This document shows, piece by piece, positions 24,366 to 32,971 of a stretch of 64,000 nucleotides of DNA; the stretch's first letter is position 1, and each line of letters begins with the position of its first letter. The stretch is taken from positions 723,355 to 787,354 of the forward strand of contig QDFQ01000001.1 of NCBI GenBank assembly GCA_003075315.1. The letters are read 5' to 3'. Below the pieces are notes generated by a model, which saw nothing but the letters and a program-made list of their open reading frames with translations, did not search any database and was not told where the DNA came from. Made by a program: the position numbers and the translations under genes. This stretch comes from Arthrobacter sp. TPD3018. GTDB lineage: Bacteria; Pseudomonadota; Alphaproteobacteria; Sphingomonadales; Sphingomonadaceae.

Positions 24366-24496
24366 CGATGCCTCCTGTCGTGAGATGACAGGTAACGCGT
24401 TGGGATCGTGGGCGTATCCCGTCGGACGTCCCTGACGGCGCTACTGGTTCAAAATCGGCGCAATCCGTAGGGTCGGCAGCGATCGCGTTCTTTTAA

Positions 24497-24556
24497 TACC
24501 GACCGGTACGAAAGCCATTGACGGCCCTGCAATCCGCTTTTATACCGCTTGGTATA
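24497..24556. promoter_or_regulatory. Two TetR-type operator-like palindromes
   Basis: TACCG-AC-CGGTA (24497-24508) and TATACC-GCTT-GGTATA (24541-24556) are inverted repeats with centres 46 bases apart. TACCG/CGGTA half-sites are common for TetR/AcrR-family repressors. They lie in the 341-base gap 24366-24706 between two divergent genes. No TetR gene is in the window, so a regulator acting from elsewhere is inferred. Confidence 0.5.
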
Positions 24557-24706
24557 GAAGATGACGAGGCATTCATGTTGCGAGGGTCCGCAGCGCCGGA
24601 TGAAGAGCCTTTGCCATCTCGATCGAACGACACTGACGATGCAGCGCGCACCGTGCCCCCTGGCACGGACGGGAGGCCTGCGGCTCGGATAAAAGGGAGT
24701 GACACC

Positions 24707-25129
24707 ATGGCTTTTCTCGCTTTCGCCGAACCGGGCAACGCCGGCTATGCCCGCGTGAGCGCTCAGGGGCTGGCTGCGGACGCCCCGCGGGTGACGGCGC
24801 CGGCCGAAGACCGTCCGGTGCTGAGCGAGCTGGAGCGGTCGGTGATCGGCCTTGCGCGCGGCGACGGCCTGTCGACGCTACGCCAGCCGGGGCGGCTGTC
24901 GCGTGGGTTGGAGCTGGTGTTCGGCGTGCGGATCAGCCCGATGCTCGCCGATCCCAAGCTGGAGGCGCTGCGCCGGGTTGCCGTGCTGAGCTGGAAGCGC
25001 GGCTATGCGATCGCCTCGGCCGAGGTGAAGGCCTTCCTGGCGGCCGGTTATTCGCCGGCGCATTACGAGCTGGTCGTCGACACGATCGCAGCGGCGCGGC
25101 AGGCCGAAAGCCGCCGCGGACGGCGCTAA
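24707..25129 (+). CDS. Hypothetical protein, sphingomonad-type, 140 residues
   Basis: The ATG at 24707 follows AAAGGGAG at good spacing; the frame is open from about 24518, but the earlier part overlaps the operator-like palindromes and lacks a ribosome site. The protein is soluble, with helices such as LSELERSVIGLARGDGLSTL and RRVAVLSWKRGYAIASAEVK and a short basic tail (ESRRGRR). I do not recognise the family. The twin palindromes upstream suggest that a TetR-like repressor controls it. Confidence 0.7.
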   Translation: MAFLAFAEPGNAGYARVSAQGLAADAPRVTAPAEDRPVLSELERSVIGLARGDGLSTLRQPGRLSRGLELVFGVRISPMLADPKLEALRRVAVLSWKRGYAIASAEVKAFLAAGYSPAHYELVVDTIAAARQAESRRGRR

Positions 25130-25215
25130 AACTCCTTTTGTCTAACAAATTGACGGGTCGGGTGTAGCCCGATAGTCATGGCCCCAGCGCGCAGGGACGC
25201 GTCGGGGAGAGATGC

Positions 25216-26793
25216 ATGAAGACGATGCTGAGGCTGCTGCTATGCTCTGCGCTGGCGGCGGCGGTGCCTGTGGCGGCGGATGCGCAGGATGCGACGGCCA
25301 CAGCGACGGGGCCGACCGATATCGTATCGGTGCGCGGCGACCATCCGGGGCCCAAATACGATCGCCGCCTGTTCGGCCAGTTCGCTGAGCATCTCGGCAC
25401 CGGCATCTACGGCGGTATCTGGGTCGGGCCGGGCAGCAAGATCCCCAACGTCCGTGGCTATCGCACCGACGTGCTCGACGCGCTTAAGGCGATCCGCGTG
25501 CCCGTCGTCCGCTGGCCGGGTGGCTGCTTCGCCGACGAATATATCTGGCGCGAAGGCATCGGCCCGCGGAACAAGCGCCCGGTCAAGATCAACACCCATT
25601 GGGGTGGCGTGACCGAGGACAATGCGGTCGGCACGCACGAATTCATGGACTATTCCGAGATCCTCGGAGCCGACGCTTATGTGTCGGGCAATGTCGGGTC
25701 GGGCTCGCCGCGCGAGATGGCCGAGTGGGTCGAATATATGACCTCGCCGACCGGATCGACGCTGGCCAAGGAGCGCGCCGCCAACGGCCGCAAGACGCCG
25801 TGGAAGCTGCCGATGTTCGGCATCGGCAACGAATTGTGGGGCTGCGGCGGCAACATGCTGCCCGAGTACGCCGCCGACGAGACGCGCAAGTTCGCCACCT
25901 TCGTCAAGACGCCCGAAGGCGTGCCGATCATGAAGATCGCCAGCGGTGCCAATTCGACCGACTATAACTGGACCGACGTCATGATGCGCAAGGCGGGCAC
26001 CATGATCCAGGGCATCGGCGTCCATTATTACACCGTCCCCGGCAGCTGGGAGCATAAGGGCGCGGCCACCGGCTTCAGCGAAGACGAATGGGCGGTGACG
26101 ATCTCCAAGGCGCTGAAGACGGACGAATTGCTCCAGGAGCATTCGCGCATCATGGACAAGTATGATCCCAACAAGAAAGTCGCACTGCTGGTCGATGAAT
26201 GGGGTACCTGGTACGATCAGGAACCGGGATCGCATCCGGGGTTCCTGTATCAGCAGAACAGCTTGCGCGATGCGGTGGTAGCGAGCCTGAACCTCGACAT
26301 CTTCGCCAAATATGCCGACCGTGTGCGCGGCGCGAACATCGCGCAGATGGTCAACGTGCTGCAGGCGATGATCCTGACCGACGGCAATCGCATGCTGAAG
26401 ACGCCCACCTATTGGGTGTTCGACATGTACAAGGATTATCAGGACGGAACGGTGCTGCCGGTCGAGGTCGCCTCGCACTGGTATCAGCGCGGTAAATATG
26501 AGGTGCGCGCGGTCAGCGCGAGCGCGGTGCGGGGGACCGATGGCGTCGTCCATGTCGGGCTGACCAACGTCGATCCCAACCGGGCGACGACGGTGACCGT
26601 CCAGCTGGCCGGGCTGGCGGGCAAGAGCGTGACGGGGCGGATCCTGACCGCGCCGACGATGGACGCGCACAATACGTTCGATGCGCCCGATACGCTGAAG
26701 CCGGTGGCGTTCACCGGCGCGAGCCTGAGCGCGAACGGCCTGCTGTCGGTGGCATTGCCGGCGAAGTCGGTGGTGATGCTCGACGTCAGGTGA
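25216..26793 (+). CDS. GH51 alpha-L-arabinofuranosidase
   Basis: Removes terminal arabinofuranose from plant arabinoxylan or arabinan. The 525-residue protein has a Sec signal peptide (MKTMLRLLLCSALAAAVPVA...DAQ). The (beta/alpha)8 barrel has FGQFAEHLGTGIYGGIW, RWPGGCFADEYIW, the acid/base motif FGIGNELWGCGGNM with Glu206, and the nucleophile motif LLVDEWGTWYDQE with Glu328. A C-terminal beta domain follows. A secreted GH51 is somewhat unusual, as many are cytoplasmic. It stands alone between a hypothetical gene and a palindromic repeat. Confidence 0.95.
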   Translation: MKTMLRLLLCSALAAAVPVAADAQDATATATGPTDIVSVRGDHPGPKYDRRLFGQFAEHLGTGIYGGIWVGPGSKIPNVRGYRTDVLDALKAIRVPVVRWPGGCFADEYIWREGIGPRNKRPVKINTHWGGVTEDNAVGTHEFMDYSEILGADAYVSGNVGSGSPREMAEWVEYMTSPTGSTLAKERAANGRKTPWKLPMFGIGNELWGCGGNMLPEYAADETRKFATFVKTPEGVPIMKIASGANSTDYNWTDVMMRKAGTMIQGIGVHYYTVPGSWEHKGAATGFSEDEWAVTISKALKTDELLQEHSRIMDKYDPNKKVALLVDEWGTWYDQEPGSHPGFLYQQNSLRDAVVASLNLDIFAKYADRVRGANIAQMVNVLQAMILTDGNRMLKTPTYWVFDMYKDYQDGTVLPVEVASHWYQRGKYEVRAVSASAVRGTDGVVHVGLTNVDPNRATTVTVQLAGLAGKSVTGRILTAPTMDAHNTFDAPDTLKPVAFTGASLSANGLLSVALPAKSVVMLDVR

Positions 26794-26810
26794 GGGGATA
26801 GCACCGGTTT

Positions 26811-26894
26811 CGTCACCCCGGGCTTGACCCGGGGTCCCGCTTTTTCGGTCGAGGCGAGAAGAAGTGGGGTCCCGGCTGTTCGGCCGGGGTGACG
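26811..26894. repeat. Paired palindromic element, family C2
   Basis: Arms at 26811-26840 (CGTCACCCCGGGCTTGACCC...) and 26864-26894 are inverted. The spacer shares CCGCTTTTTC and GAAGAAG pieces with the element at 28564. It lies between the converging ends of the GH51 gene and map. Confidence 0.85.
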
Positions 26895-26898
26895 CGGA

Positions 26899-27726
26899 TC
26901 AGGCGTAGGGCGGCTGGTGGAAGCCGGCGGGTGAGAGCGTAAAGATCTCGCAGCCCTCGTCCGTAATGCCGATCGAATGTTCGAACTGCGCCGACAGCGA
27001 GCGGTCGCGGGTCACCGCCGTCCAGCCGTCGTCGAGCAGCTTCACGTCGGGGCGGCCGATGTTGATCATCGGTTCGATCGTGAAAATCATGCCGGGCCGC
27101 AGCTCCGGCCCGGTGCCGGGCTTGCCGACGTGCACCACTTCGGGCGCGTCGTGAAACAACAGCCCCAGGCCATGGCCGCAGAAATCGCGGACGACGCCGT
27201 AGCGATGCTTTTCGGCGTGGCGCTGAATCGCGTGGGCGACGTCGCCCATGTGATTGCCGGGCTTGGCCTGTTCGATGCCCAGCATCAGGCATTCATAGGT
27301 CACTTCGACCAGCCGCTTCGCCTTCAGCGGTACGTCGCCGATCAGGTACATGCGGCTGGTGTCGCCGTGCCAGCCGTCGACGATCGGCGTGACGTCGACG
27401 TTGACGATGTCGCCCGACTTCAGCGTCTTTTCGCTGGGGATGCCATGGCAGACGACGTGGTTGATCGAGATGCAGGTCGAATGCGTATAGCCGCGATAGC
27501 CCAAAGTCGCGGGCACGCCGCCGTTCGCAGTGACGAAGTCGTAGATCAGCCGGTCGAGCTCGGCGGTCGTGACGCCGGGCACCATGTGCGGCACCAGCAT
27601 GTCGAGCGTTTCGGCGGCGAGGCGCCCCGCCTTGTGCATGCCGGCGAAGGCGGCGGGGCCATGGAGCTTGATCGCGCCGGTGCGCCCTTCCGGCGCGTCG
27701 GAGGTGACGGTCACATATTCGGTCAT
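26899..27726 (-). CDS. map: Methionine aminopeptidase, type I
   Basis: Removes the N-terminal methionine from new proteins; 275 residues. Metal-binding residues of the pita-bread fold are visible: the two Asp in VDVTPIVDGWHGDTSRM, His in FCGHGLGLLFHDAPEV, Glu in MIFTIEPMINIG and the last Glu in SAQFEHSIGITDEG. The substrate His is in YRGYTHSTCISINHVVCHG. The N-terminal extension is short and lacks the zinc-finger seen in some type Ib enzymes. It is divergent from the CinA-family gene with about 50 bases between. Confidence 0.95.
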   Translation of the reverse strand: MTEYVTVTSDAPEGRTGAIKLHGPAAFAGMHKAGRLAAETLDMLVPHMVPGVTTAELDRLIYDFVTANGGVPATLGYRGYTHSTCISINHVVCHGIPSEKTLKSGDIVNVDVTPIVDGWHGDTSRMYLIGDVPLKAKRLVEVTYECLMLGIEQAKPGNHMGDVAHAIQRHAEKHRYGVVRDFCGHGLGLLFHDAPEVVHVGKPGTGPELRPGMIFTIEPMINIGRPDVKLLDDGWTAVTRDRSLSAQFEHSIGITDEGCEIFTLSPAGFHQPPYA

Positions 27727-27776
27727 CGCGCGTATATAACGTGGCGAGCGTCATTTTGCGAGGTAAAGCGGGCGAC

Positions 27777-28535
27777 ATGGATCAGGAACGTATCTGGACC
27801 GCCGCGCTGGTCGTCATCGGCGATGAGATTTTGTCGGGGCGCACGCAGGACAAGAATGTCGCGCAATTGGCGAGCTGGCTGAACGTGCAGGGGATCCGGC
27901 TGGCCGAGGTGCGCGTGGTGGCGGACAGGACCGCCGCGATCGTCGAGGCGGTCAACACGCTGCGGGCACGCAACGACTATCTGTTCACCACCGGCGGGAT
28001 CGGGCCGACGCATGACGACATCACGGTCGATGCGATCGCGGAGGCGCTGGGCGTCGGCGTCGAGCATCACCCCGACGCTATGGCGACGCTGGAGCGATAT
28101 TATGCGACGCGCGGCGGGCTGACCGAAGCGCGGGCGCGGATGGCGCGGGTGCCGGCGGGGGCAGGGCTGATCCCCAATCGCGTGTCGGGCGCACCGGGGA
28201 TACAGGTCGAGAATATCTACATCATGGCGGGCGTGCCGCATATCACCGCGGGTATGCTGGATGCGCTGACCGGCACGCTGGAAGGTGGCCGGCCGGTGGT
28301 GTCGGGGACGATCGGCTGCTGGGTTGCCGAGAGCGAAGTCGCCGATCTGTTGCGCAACGCCGAGAAGGCACACGAGGGCGTGTCGATCGGCAGCTATCCG
28401 TTCTTCCGTGAGGGGCGGACGGGGGCGAATTTCGTCGTGCGCAGCGCGGATGCGGGGCTGGTCGAGCGGTGTCTCGCGGATTTGACGCGGGAGCTGGAGG
28501 CTACGGGGCGTGCGGTGGTGCCGGAGGGGATTTAG
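27777..28535 (+). CDS. CinA-family (MoaB/Mog fold) molybdopterin-binding-like protein
   Basis: A 252-residue protein whose first 170 residues form the MoCF-biosynthesis fold found in MoaB, MogA and the N-terminal half of CinA. Marks are ALVVIGDEILSGRTQDKN, LFTTGGIGPTHDDIT and GAPGIQVENIYIMAGVP. It lacks the C-terminal nicotinamide-nucleotide amidase domain of full CinA, so it is the short form, whose role is uncertain. The ATG at 27777 was chosen; a GTG at 27741 is in frame and possible. It is divergent from map. Confidence 0.88.
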   Translation: MDQERIWTAALVVIGDEILSGRTQDKNVAQLASWLNVQGIRLAEVRVVADRTAAIVEAVNTLRARNDYLFTTGGIGPTHDDITVDAIAEALGVGVEHHPDAMATLERYYATRGGLTEARARMARVPAGAGLIPNRVSGAPGIQVENIYIMAGVPHITAGMLDALTGTLEGGRPVVSGTIGCWVAESEVADLLRNAEKAHEGVSIGSYPFFREGRTGANFVVRSADAGLVERCLADLTRELEATGRAVVPEGI

Positions 28536-28563
28536 CCCCGATCGCCCCGCCACTTCCATACTT

Positions 28564-28651
28564 CGTCACCCCGGGCTTGACCCGGGGGCCCGCTTTTTCA
28601 TTCGTCGGGCCGAAGAAGAAGCGGGACCCCGGCTCTGCGGCCGGGGTGACG
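28564..28651. repeat. Paired palindromic element, family C2
   Basis: Arms at 28564-28593 and 28621-28651 read CGTCACCCCGGGCTTGACCC and its inverse with a short AT-richer spacer. It separates the converging CinA-family and GH29 genes. Confidence 0.85.
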
Positions 28652-28675
28652 GAGTGAATGGGGTGACGGAGGGGG

Positions 28676-30589
28676 TTAGCGGGTGAAGGCTCCCACGTCG
28701 GCGATCGCCAGCTTTTGCGCCGGGACCGCAGTCGCGGCGAAGGTCAGGCGCAGGTAGCGGACGGGACGCGGGGTGGTGAACGGGATGCGCTGCGTCGAGA
28801 GGGCGTAGGCGATATTCTGGAACTCGCCCTCTGCGGCCGGTGCCCAGGTCTTGCCGTCGATGCTGGTTTCGGCGCGATAGCCGCGGGGCGGCGCGCTGAC
28901 CTTGTCGGGGTGGCGCCAGGGGGTGAGGCTGAAGCCGGCCACCGTCTGCGTCTTGCCCATGTCTAGCGTGACCGACGCCGGCGTCGTGGTAGGCGCGGGC
29001 TGGCTCCAGACGGTGGAGCCGTCCCCGTCGAGCAGGGCCTCGGCGCCGGGCGCGGTGGCGGTGACGACCTTCCAGTCGCGCGGCGACAGGACTGCGGCAT
29101 CGTGGCTGGGCGGTGCGGCCACCGGAACCGGCGCGACGGCGAGGAACAACGACAGTTCGCTGATCGCCGGGCAGGCGGGCGCTTCGAGGATGACGAGGCG
29201 GACGCGGCGGGCGGTGATCGGCTGGGGCAGTCGGATGATCCGCTGTGCGCCGATGCATTCGTGGGTGGCGAGCCGCTGCCACGTTCCGCCGACCTCCGCC
29301 TCGACGGCGAAGCGCGTGACGCGGACGCCGAGGGGCAGGTATTCGCGGATGCGGATCAGGTCGAAGCGGCGGCCGGGCGGCAGGTCGAGCGTCAGCGTCG
29401 GCGTGGTGACGCCATCAGGTGTCGACCAATAGGTGTCGCGATCGGTGTCGAGCACTCTGGCGGGCGCGAAGGCGGGGCCGCGGGTCGCCGAGGCGCTGGC
29501 GACGGCGCCGGTCGCGAGATCGGTCGCGAAGCTGCCGCGGATCGCATCGCCGAAGCTCTTGAGTACGGCGACGTCATGATCGGGCAGGCGGCCGCGGCGG
29601 TCGGGCGGCAGGTTGAGGTGCATATTGGTGCCGCGCGCGACCGATTCATCGAAGAAGCGGACGAGGCGGGCGGGCGTCTTCACCTTCGAATCCTCGTCGG
29701 CGTGATAGAACCAGCCGGGGCGGATCGAGGTGTTGGTTTCCGCCGGCCACCACAGAGGCGCGCCGCGTACGCCACTATTGCCCTCCGACTGGACATAGGG
29801 GTGGTCGGGCATGGTCGGCCAGCAGGGATCGCCGGCGATGCCGTCTTCATTGCCGACCCAGCGGATGTCCGCGCCCAGCGGATCGAAGGTGCAGGCCATC
29901 GGCTGATGCTGGTGGACGAGCGCGATGATCGAGGGCCAGTTGTAGTATTTGGGCGCATCGATCGTGCGGGTTTCGCGGGCGCCGCCGTAATAGCCGTCGC
30001 CGCCATTGGCGCCGTCGAACCAGAATTCGAACAGCTCTCCGTAGCGGGTGCAGAGTTCGACCACCTGCTTGCGATAATAGTCGATATATTCGGGGCGGCC
30101 GTAGCCGGCGTGGTTCCGATCCCAGGGCGAGAGGTAGAGGCCGAACGACAGGCCGTGGCGGCGCGTCGCCTGCTCCATCTCGCGGACGATGTCGCCCTTG
30201 CCGTTCTTGTACGGGCTGTTGCGGATGCAATGCTCGGTCAGCATCGTCGGCCACAGGCAGAAGCCGTCGTGGTGCTTGGCGGTGAGGACGATGCCGGTCA
30301 TGCCGCCCGCCTTGGCCGCGGCGACGATCTGGTCGGCGGAGAAATCGGTCGGGTTGAACAGCTTCGGGCTCTCGTCGCCATAGCCCCATTCGCGATCGGT
30401 GAAGGTGTTAATCGAGAAATGGACGAAGGCGTAGCGTTCGCGCTTGTGCCAGGCGAGCTGGCGTTTGGAGGGCGTGGCGCCCCACGGCTTGGGGGCGGCG
30501 ACCGGCGTTGCGGCGAAGGTGGGGGCGGCGGTGGCAGCACTCGCGGCGAGGCCGGAGGCGATCAGGGTGCGGCGGGAAAGGTCGGTCAC
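28676..30589 (-). CDS. GH29 alpha-L-fucosidase with C-terminal galactose-binding-like domains
   Basis: A 637-residue exported fucosidase. The Tat signal is at the very start (LSRRTLIASGLAASAATAA). The catalytic barrel contains WGATPSKRQLAWHKRERYAF, VLTAKHHDGFCLWPT and the nucleophile motif LFEFWFDGANGG, Asp192 being the likely nucleophile. Two beta-sandwich regions similar to F5/8-type or discoidin domains follow (including LSLFLAVAPVPVA and the ending YLRLTFAATAVPA). It is the last gene of the minus-strand glycan operon, 45 bases after GH92. The role inferred from context is removing core or antennary fucose of N-glycans; linkage preference cannot be read. Confidence 0.92.
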   Translation of the reverse strand: MTDLSRRTLIASGLAASAATAAPTFAATPVAAPKPWGATPSKRQLAWHKRERYAFVHFSINTFTDREWGYGDESPKLFNPTDFSADQIVAAAKAGGMTGIVLTAKHHDGFCLWPTMLTEHCIRNSPYKNGKGDIVREMEQATRRHGLSFGLYLSPWDRNHAGYGRPEYIDYYRKQVVELCTRYGELFEFWFDGANGGDGYYGGARETRTIDAPKYYNWPSIIALVHQHQPMACTFDPLGADIRWVGNEDGIAGDPCWPTMPDHPYVQSEGNSGVRGAPLWWPAETNTSIRPGWFYHADEDSKVKTPARLVRFFDESVARGTNMHLNLPPDRRGRLPDHDVAVLKSFGDAIRGSFATDLATGAVASASATRGPAFAPARVLDTDRDTYWSTPDGVTTPTLTLDLPPGRRFDLIRIREYLPLGVRVTRFAVEAEVGGTWQRLATHECIGAQRIIRLPQPITARRVRLVILEAPACPAISELSLFLAVAPVPVAAPPSHDAAVLSPRDWKVVTATAPGAEALLDGDGSTVWSQPAPTTTPASVTLDMGKTQTVAGFSLTPWRHPDKVSAPPRGYRAETSIDGKTWAPAAEGEFQNIAYALSTQRIPFTTPRPVRYLRLTFAATAVPAQKLAIADVGAFTR

Positions 30590-30634
30590 GGGGTGGCTCC
30601 GCTCAATGGGTACGACGGTTTGACGAAGGAGAGG

Positions 30635-32971
30635 TCACGCCAACTGGCGGCCGTTGGACGGTGGGCGGTCGGCCTTGGCCTGGCCGAAGGTCTTCACCGG
30701 CGTCTTGCTCATCGTGAAGACCATGCGGCCGCCCTTCATCAGGTCGGCGTGGCTGATCCAGTTGCGCGTCCAGGGGCGGCCGTTGAAGGTGATCGCGCGG
30801 ACGTAGGGCGTGTCGGCGGTGTTGCCCGGCGCCTCGATCGTCAGGCTTTTGCCAGCGGGGAGCGCGATCTGCGCGCGTTCGAACAGCGGCGAGCCGAAGA
30901 CGTAGACCGCCTCGACCGGATCGACGGGGTAGAAGCCGAGCGACGACAGGACGAACCACGCGCTCATCTGGCCGCAATCGTCGTTGCCGATGATGCCGTC
31001 GGGGTCGTTCTTGTACATCTCGGTACACAGGCGGCGGACCATGGCCTGCGTCTTCCACGCGGCGCCGGTATAGGCGTACATGTAAGCGGCGTGCTGGTCG
31101 GGTTCGTTGCCGTGTGCATATTGGCCGACGAGGCCGGCGATGTCGGGCGGGGCGTTGGCAGGCAATGTCGAGGGCGCGGTGAAGAAGGCGTCGAGCTGGC
31201 GTTCGAATTTCGCCTCGCCGCCCATATGCTCCATCAGGCCGTAGATGTCGTGCTGGTTGAGGAAGGTCGCCTGCCAGCCATTCGCTTCGGTGTAATCGCG
31301 CCACCAAGGCTTGGGCATGTGGCCCAACTGGATCGGATCGTAGGGTGTCCACCAGCTGCCGTCGGCGAAGCGCGGCCGTGCGAAGCCGATGCGGCCGTCG
31401 ATGACGTTGCGCCAGTTGCGCGAGCGCTTGAGTAGGCGGTCCGCCTCCGCCGTCTTGCCGGCGGCGCGGGCAAGATGCGACGAGGCCCAGTCGTCATACG
31501 CATATTCCTGGGTGCGGCTGACGCTTTCGAACAGCTTGTCGGCGGGCACGTAACCCATTGTGTCGTAGAGGTCGCGGCCCTTGCTGTTGTCGAGGTCGGG
31601 CGCCGAGAAATCGAAGCTGCGTTTGGCGATGCCGGGCCAGGCGGCGGCGTAATCGGCCTTAATGCCCTTCTTCTGCGCCTCGGCGAGGACGGAGACGGCG
31701 TGCCAGCCGATCATCGTGCCCGTCTCGACACCCTGCAGCGGCCAGCACGGCGGGCCGTAGGGGCTTTGCTGCGTCTGGCGGATGAGGTCGGCGACGAGGC
31801 TTTGGGCCTTGTCAGGCGCGACGATGGTGAGCAGCGGATGGAGCGCGCGATACGTGTCCCACAGCGAGAAGGTGCTGTAGGCGGCATTGCCCTGCGGGAG
31901 GGTGTGCGGCTTGCGGTCGAGGCCGATGTAGCGGCCGTCGACGTCGGAGAAGAGCGTCGGGGCGAGCAGGGCGTGGTATAGCGCGGAGGTGAAGATCGTG
32001 CGCTGATCCTCGGTGCCACCTTCGACGCCGATCGCGCCAAGTTCGCGCGCCCAGCGGCCTTGCGCAGCGCGGCGGACGGCGTCGAAGTCCCAGGTCTTGG
32101 CTTCCGTGGCGAGGTTGGCGCGCGCGCCGGCGACATCGACGCCGGAGATGCCGCAGCGGATGACGAGCGGCGCGCGGCCGGCGTCGTCATAGTGGAGGAC
32201 CGCCTTGACGCGATTGCCCTTCACGCCGCGCGCGCCCTGGGGCTGCTCGGCATCGGCGTCGCCGTAGAAGGTGATGCGGTCGGGTTGCCGCGACAGTTGC
32301 ATCGCGAAGTGGATGTGGCGGCCCTTGGCCCAGCGGTTGACCGTGCGGCTGCCGGTCAGCGTGCCGGCGGCGTCCATGTCGAGGCTGGCGTCGGTAACGA
32401 GCGGGGGATGATCGCTCTTGTCGAGGATCAGGTGCGACATATCGACCAGAACGTGCGCGGGGCCGGCAGGGAAGGTGTAGCGGTGGTAGCCGGTGCGTTC
32501 GGTGACGGTCAGTTCGGCGCGGACGCCGGTTTCGAGGGCGACGCGGTAATAGCCGGGCTCGGCATGTTCGGCGGTAAAGCGCTGGCGGTAGCCGGCGTCC
32601 GGGTTGTCGAGCGGGCCAGGGAGCAGCTTTACCGGGGCGTCCTTGGTTTTTTGGGCGGTCGGCACGACCAGCACGTCGAGCATGTCGCCGATGCCGGTGC
32701 CCGACAAATGCGTATGGCTGAAGCCCATGATCGACGTGTCGGTGCGGTGATAGCCCGAACATGCATCCCAGCGCTCGACATCGGTGTCGGGGGACAGCTG
32801 CACCATGCCGAACGGAACGGTCGCGCCGGGATAGGTGTGGCCGTGGCCGCCGGTGCCGATGAACAGGTTCGCGCGAGTGGGGGCGCTTGCGGCGGCGAAG
32901 GCCGGCAGCGGCAGGCCGATCGCGGCGGTGGAGGCGAGCAGGGTGCGGCGAGAAATCGAGCCAGGAATCAT
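30635..32971 (-). CDS. GH92 alpha-mannosidase (exo, calcium-dependent)
   Basis: A 778-residue exo-alpha-mannosidase of family 92, whose members are calcium-dependent and remove alpha-1,2- or alpha-1,3-linked mannose. The Tat signal is SISRRTLLASTAAIGLPLPA. Family marks are NLFIGTGGHGHTYPGATVPF, MGFSHTHLSGTGIGD, and near the C-terminus GIIGNDDCGQMSAWFVLSS. The ATG at 32969-32971 overlaps the GH125 stop as ATGA; the open frame upstream of it belongs to the GH125 region. Specificity for alpha-1,2 versus alpha-1,3 cannot be told by eye. Confidence 0.94.
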   Translation of the reverse strand: MIPGSISRRTLLASTAAIGLPLPAFAAASAPTRANLFIGTGGHGHTYPGATVPFGMVQLSPDTDVERWDACSGYHRTDTSIMGFSHTHLSGTGIGDMLDVLVVPTAQKTKDAPVKLLPGPLDNPDAGYRQRFTAEHAEPGYYRVALETGVRAELTVTERTGYHRYTFPAGPAHVLVDMSHLILDKSDHPPLVTDASLDMDAAGTLTGSRTVNRWAKGRHIHFAMQLSRQPDRITFYGDADAEQPQGARGVKGNRVKAVLHYDDAGRAPLVIRCGISGVDVAGARANLATEAKTWDFDAVRRAAQGRWARELGAIGVEGGTEDQRTIFTSALYHALLAPTLFSDVDGRYIGLDRKPHTLPQGNAAYSTFSLWDTYRALHPLLTIVAPDKAQSLVADLIRQTQQSPYGPPCWPLQGVETGTMIGWHAVSVLAEAQKKGIKADYAAAWPGIAKRSFDFSAPDLDNSKGRDLYDTMGYVPADKLFESVSRTQEYAYDDWASSHLARAAGKTAEADRLLKRSRNWRNVIDGRIGFARPRFADGSWWTPYDPIQLGHMPKPWWRDYTEANGWQATFLNQHDIYGLMEHMGGEAKFERQLDAFFTAPSTLPANAPPDIAGLVGQYAHGNEPDQHAAYMYAYTGAAWKTQAMVRRLCTEMYKNDPDGIIGNDDCGQMSAWFVLSSLGFYPVDPVEAVYVFGSPLFERAQIALPAGKSLTIEAPGNTADTPYVRAITFNGRPWTRNWISHADLMKGGRMVFTMSKTPVKTFGQAKADRPPSNGRQLA

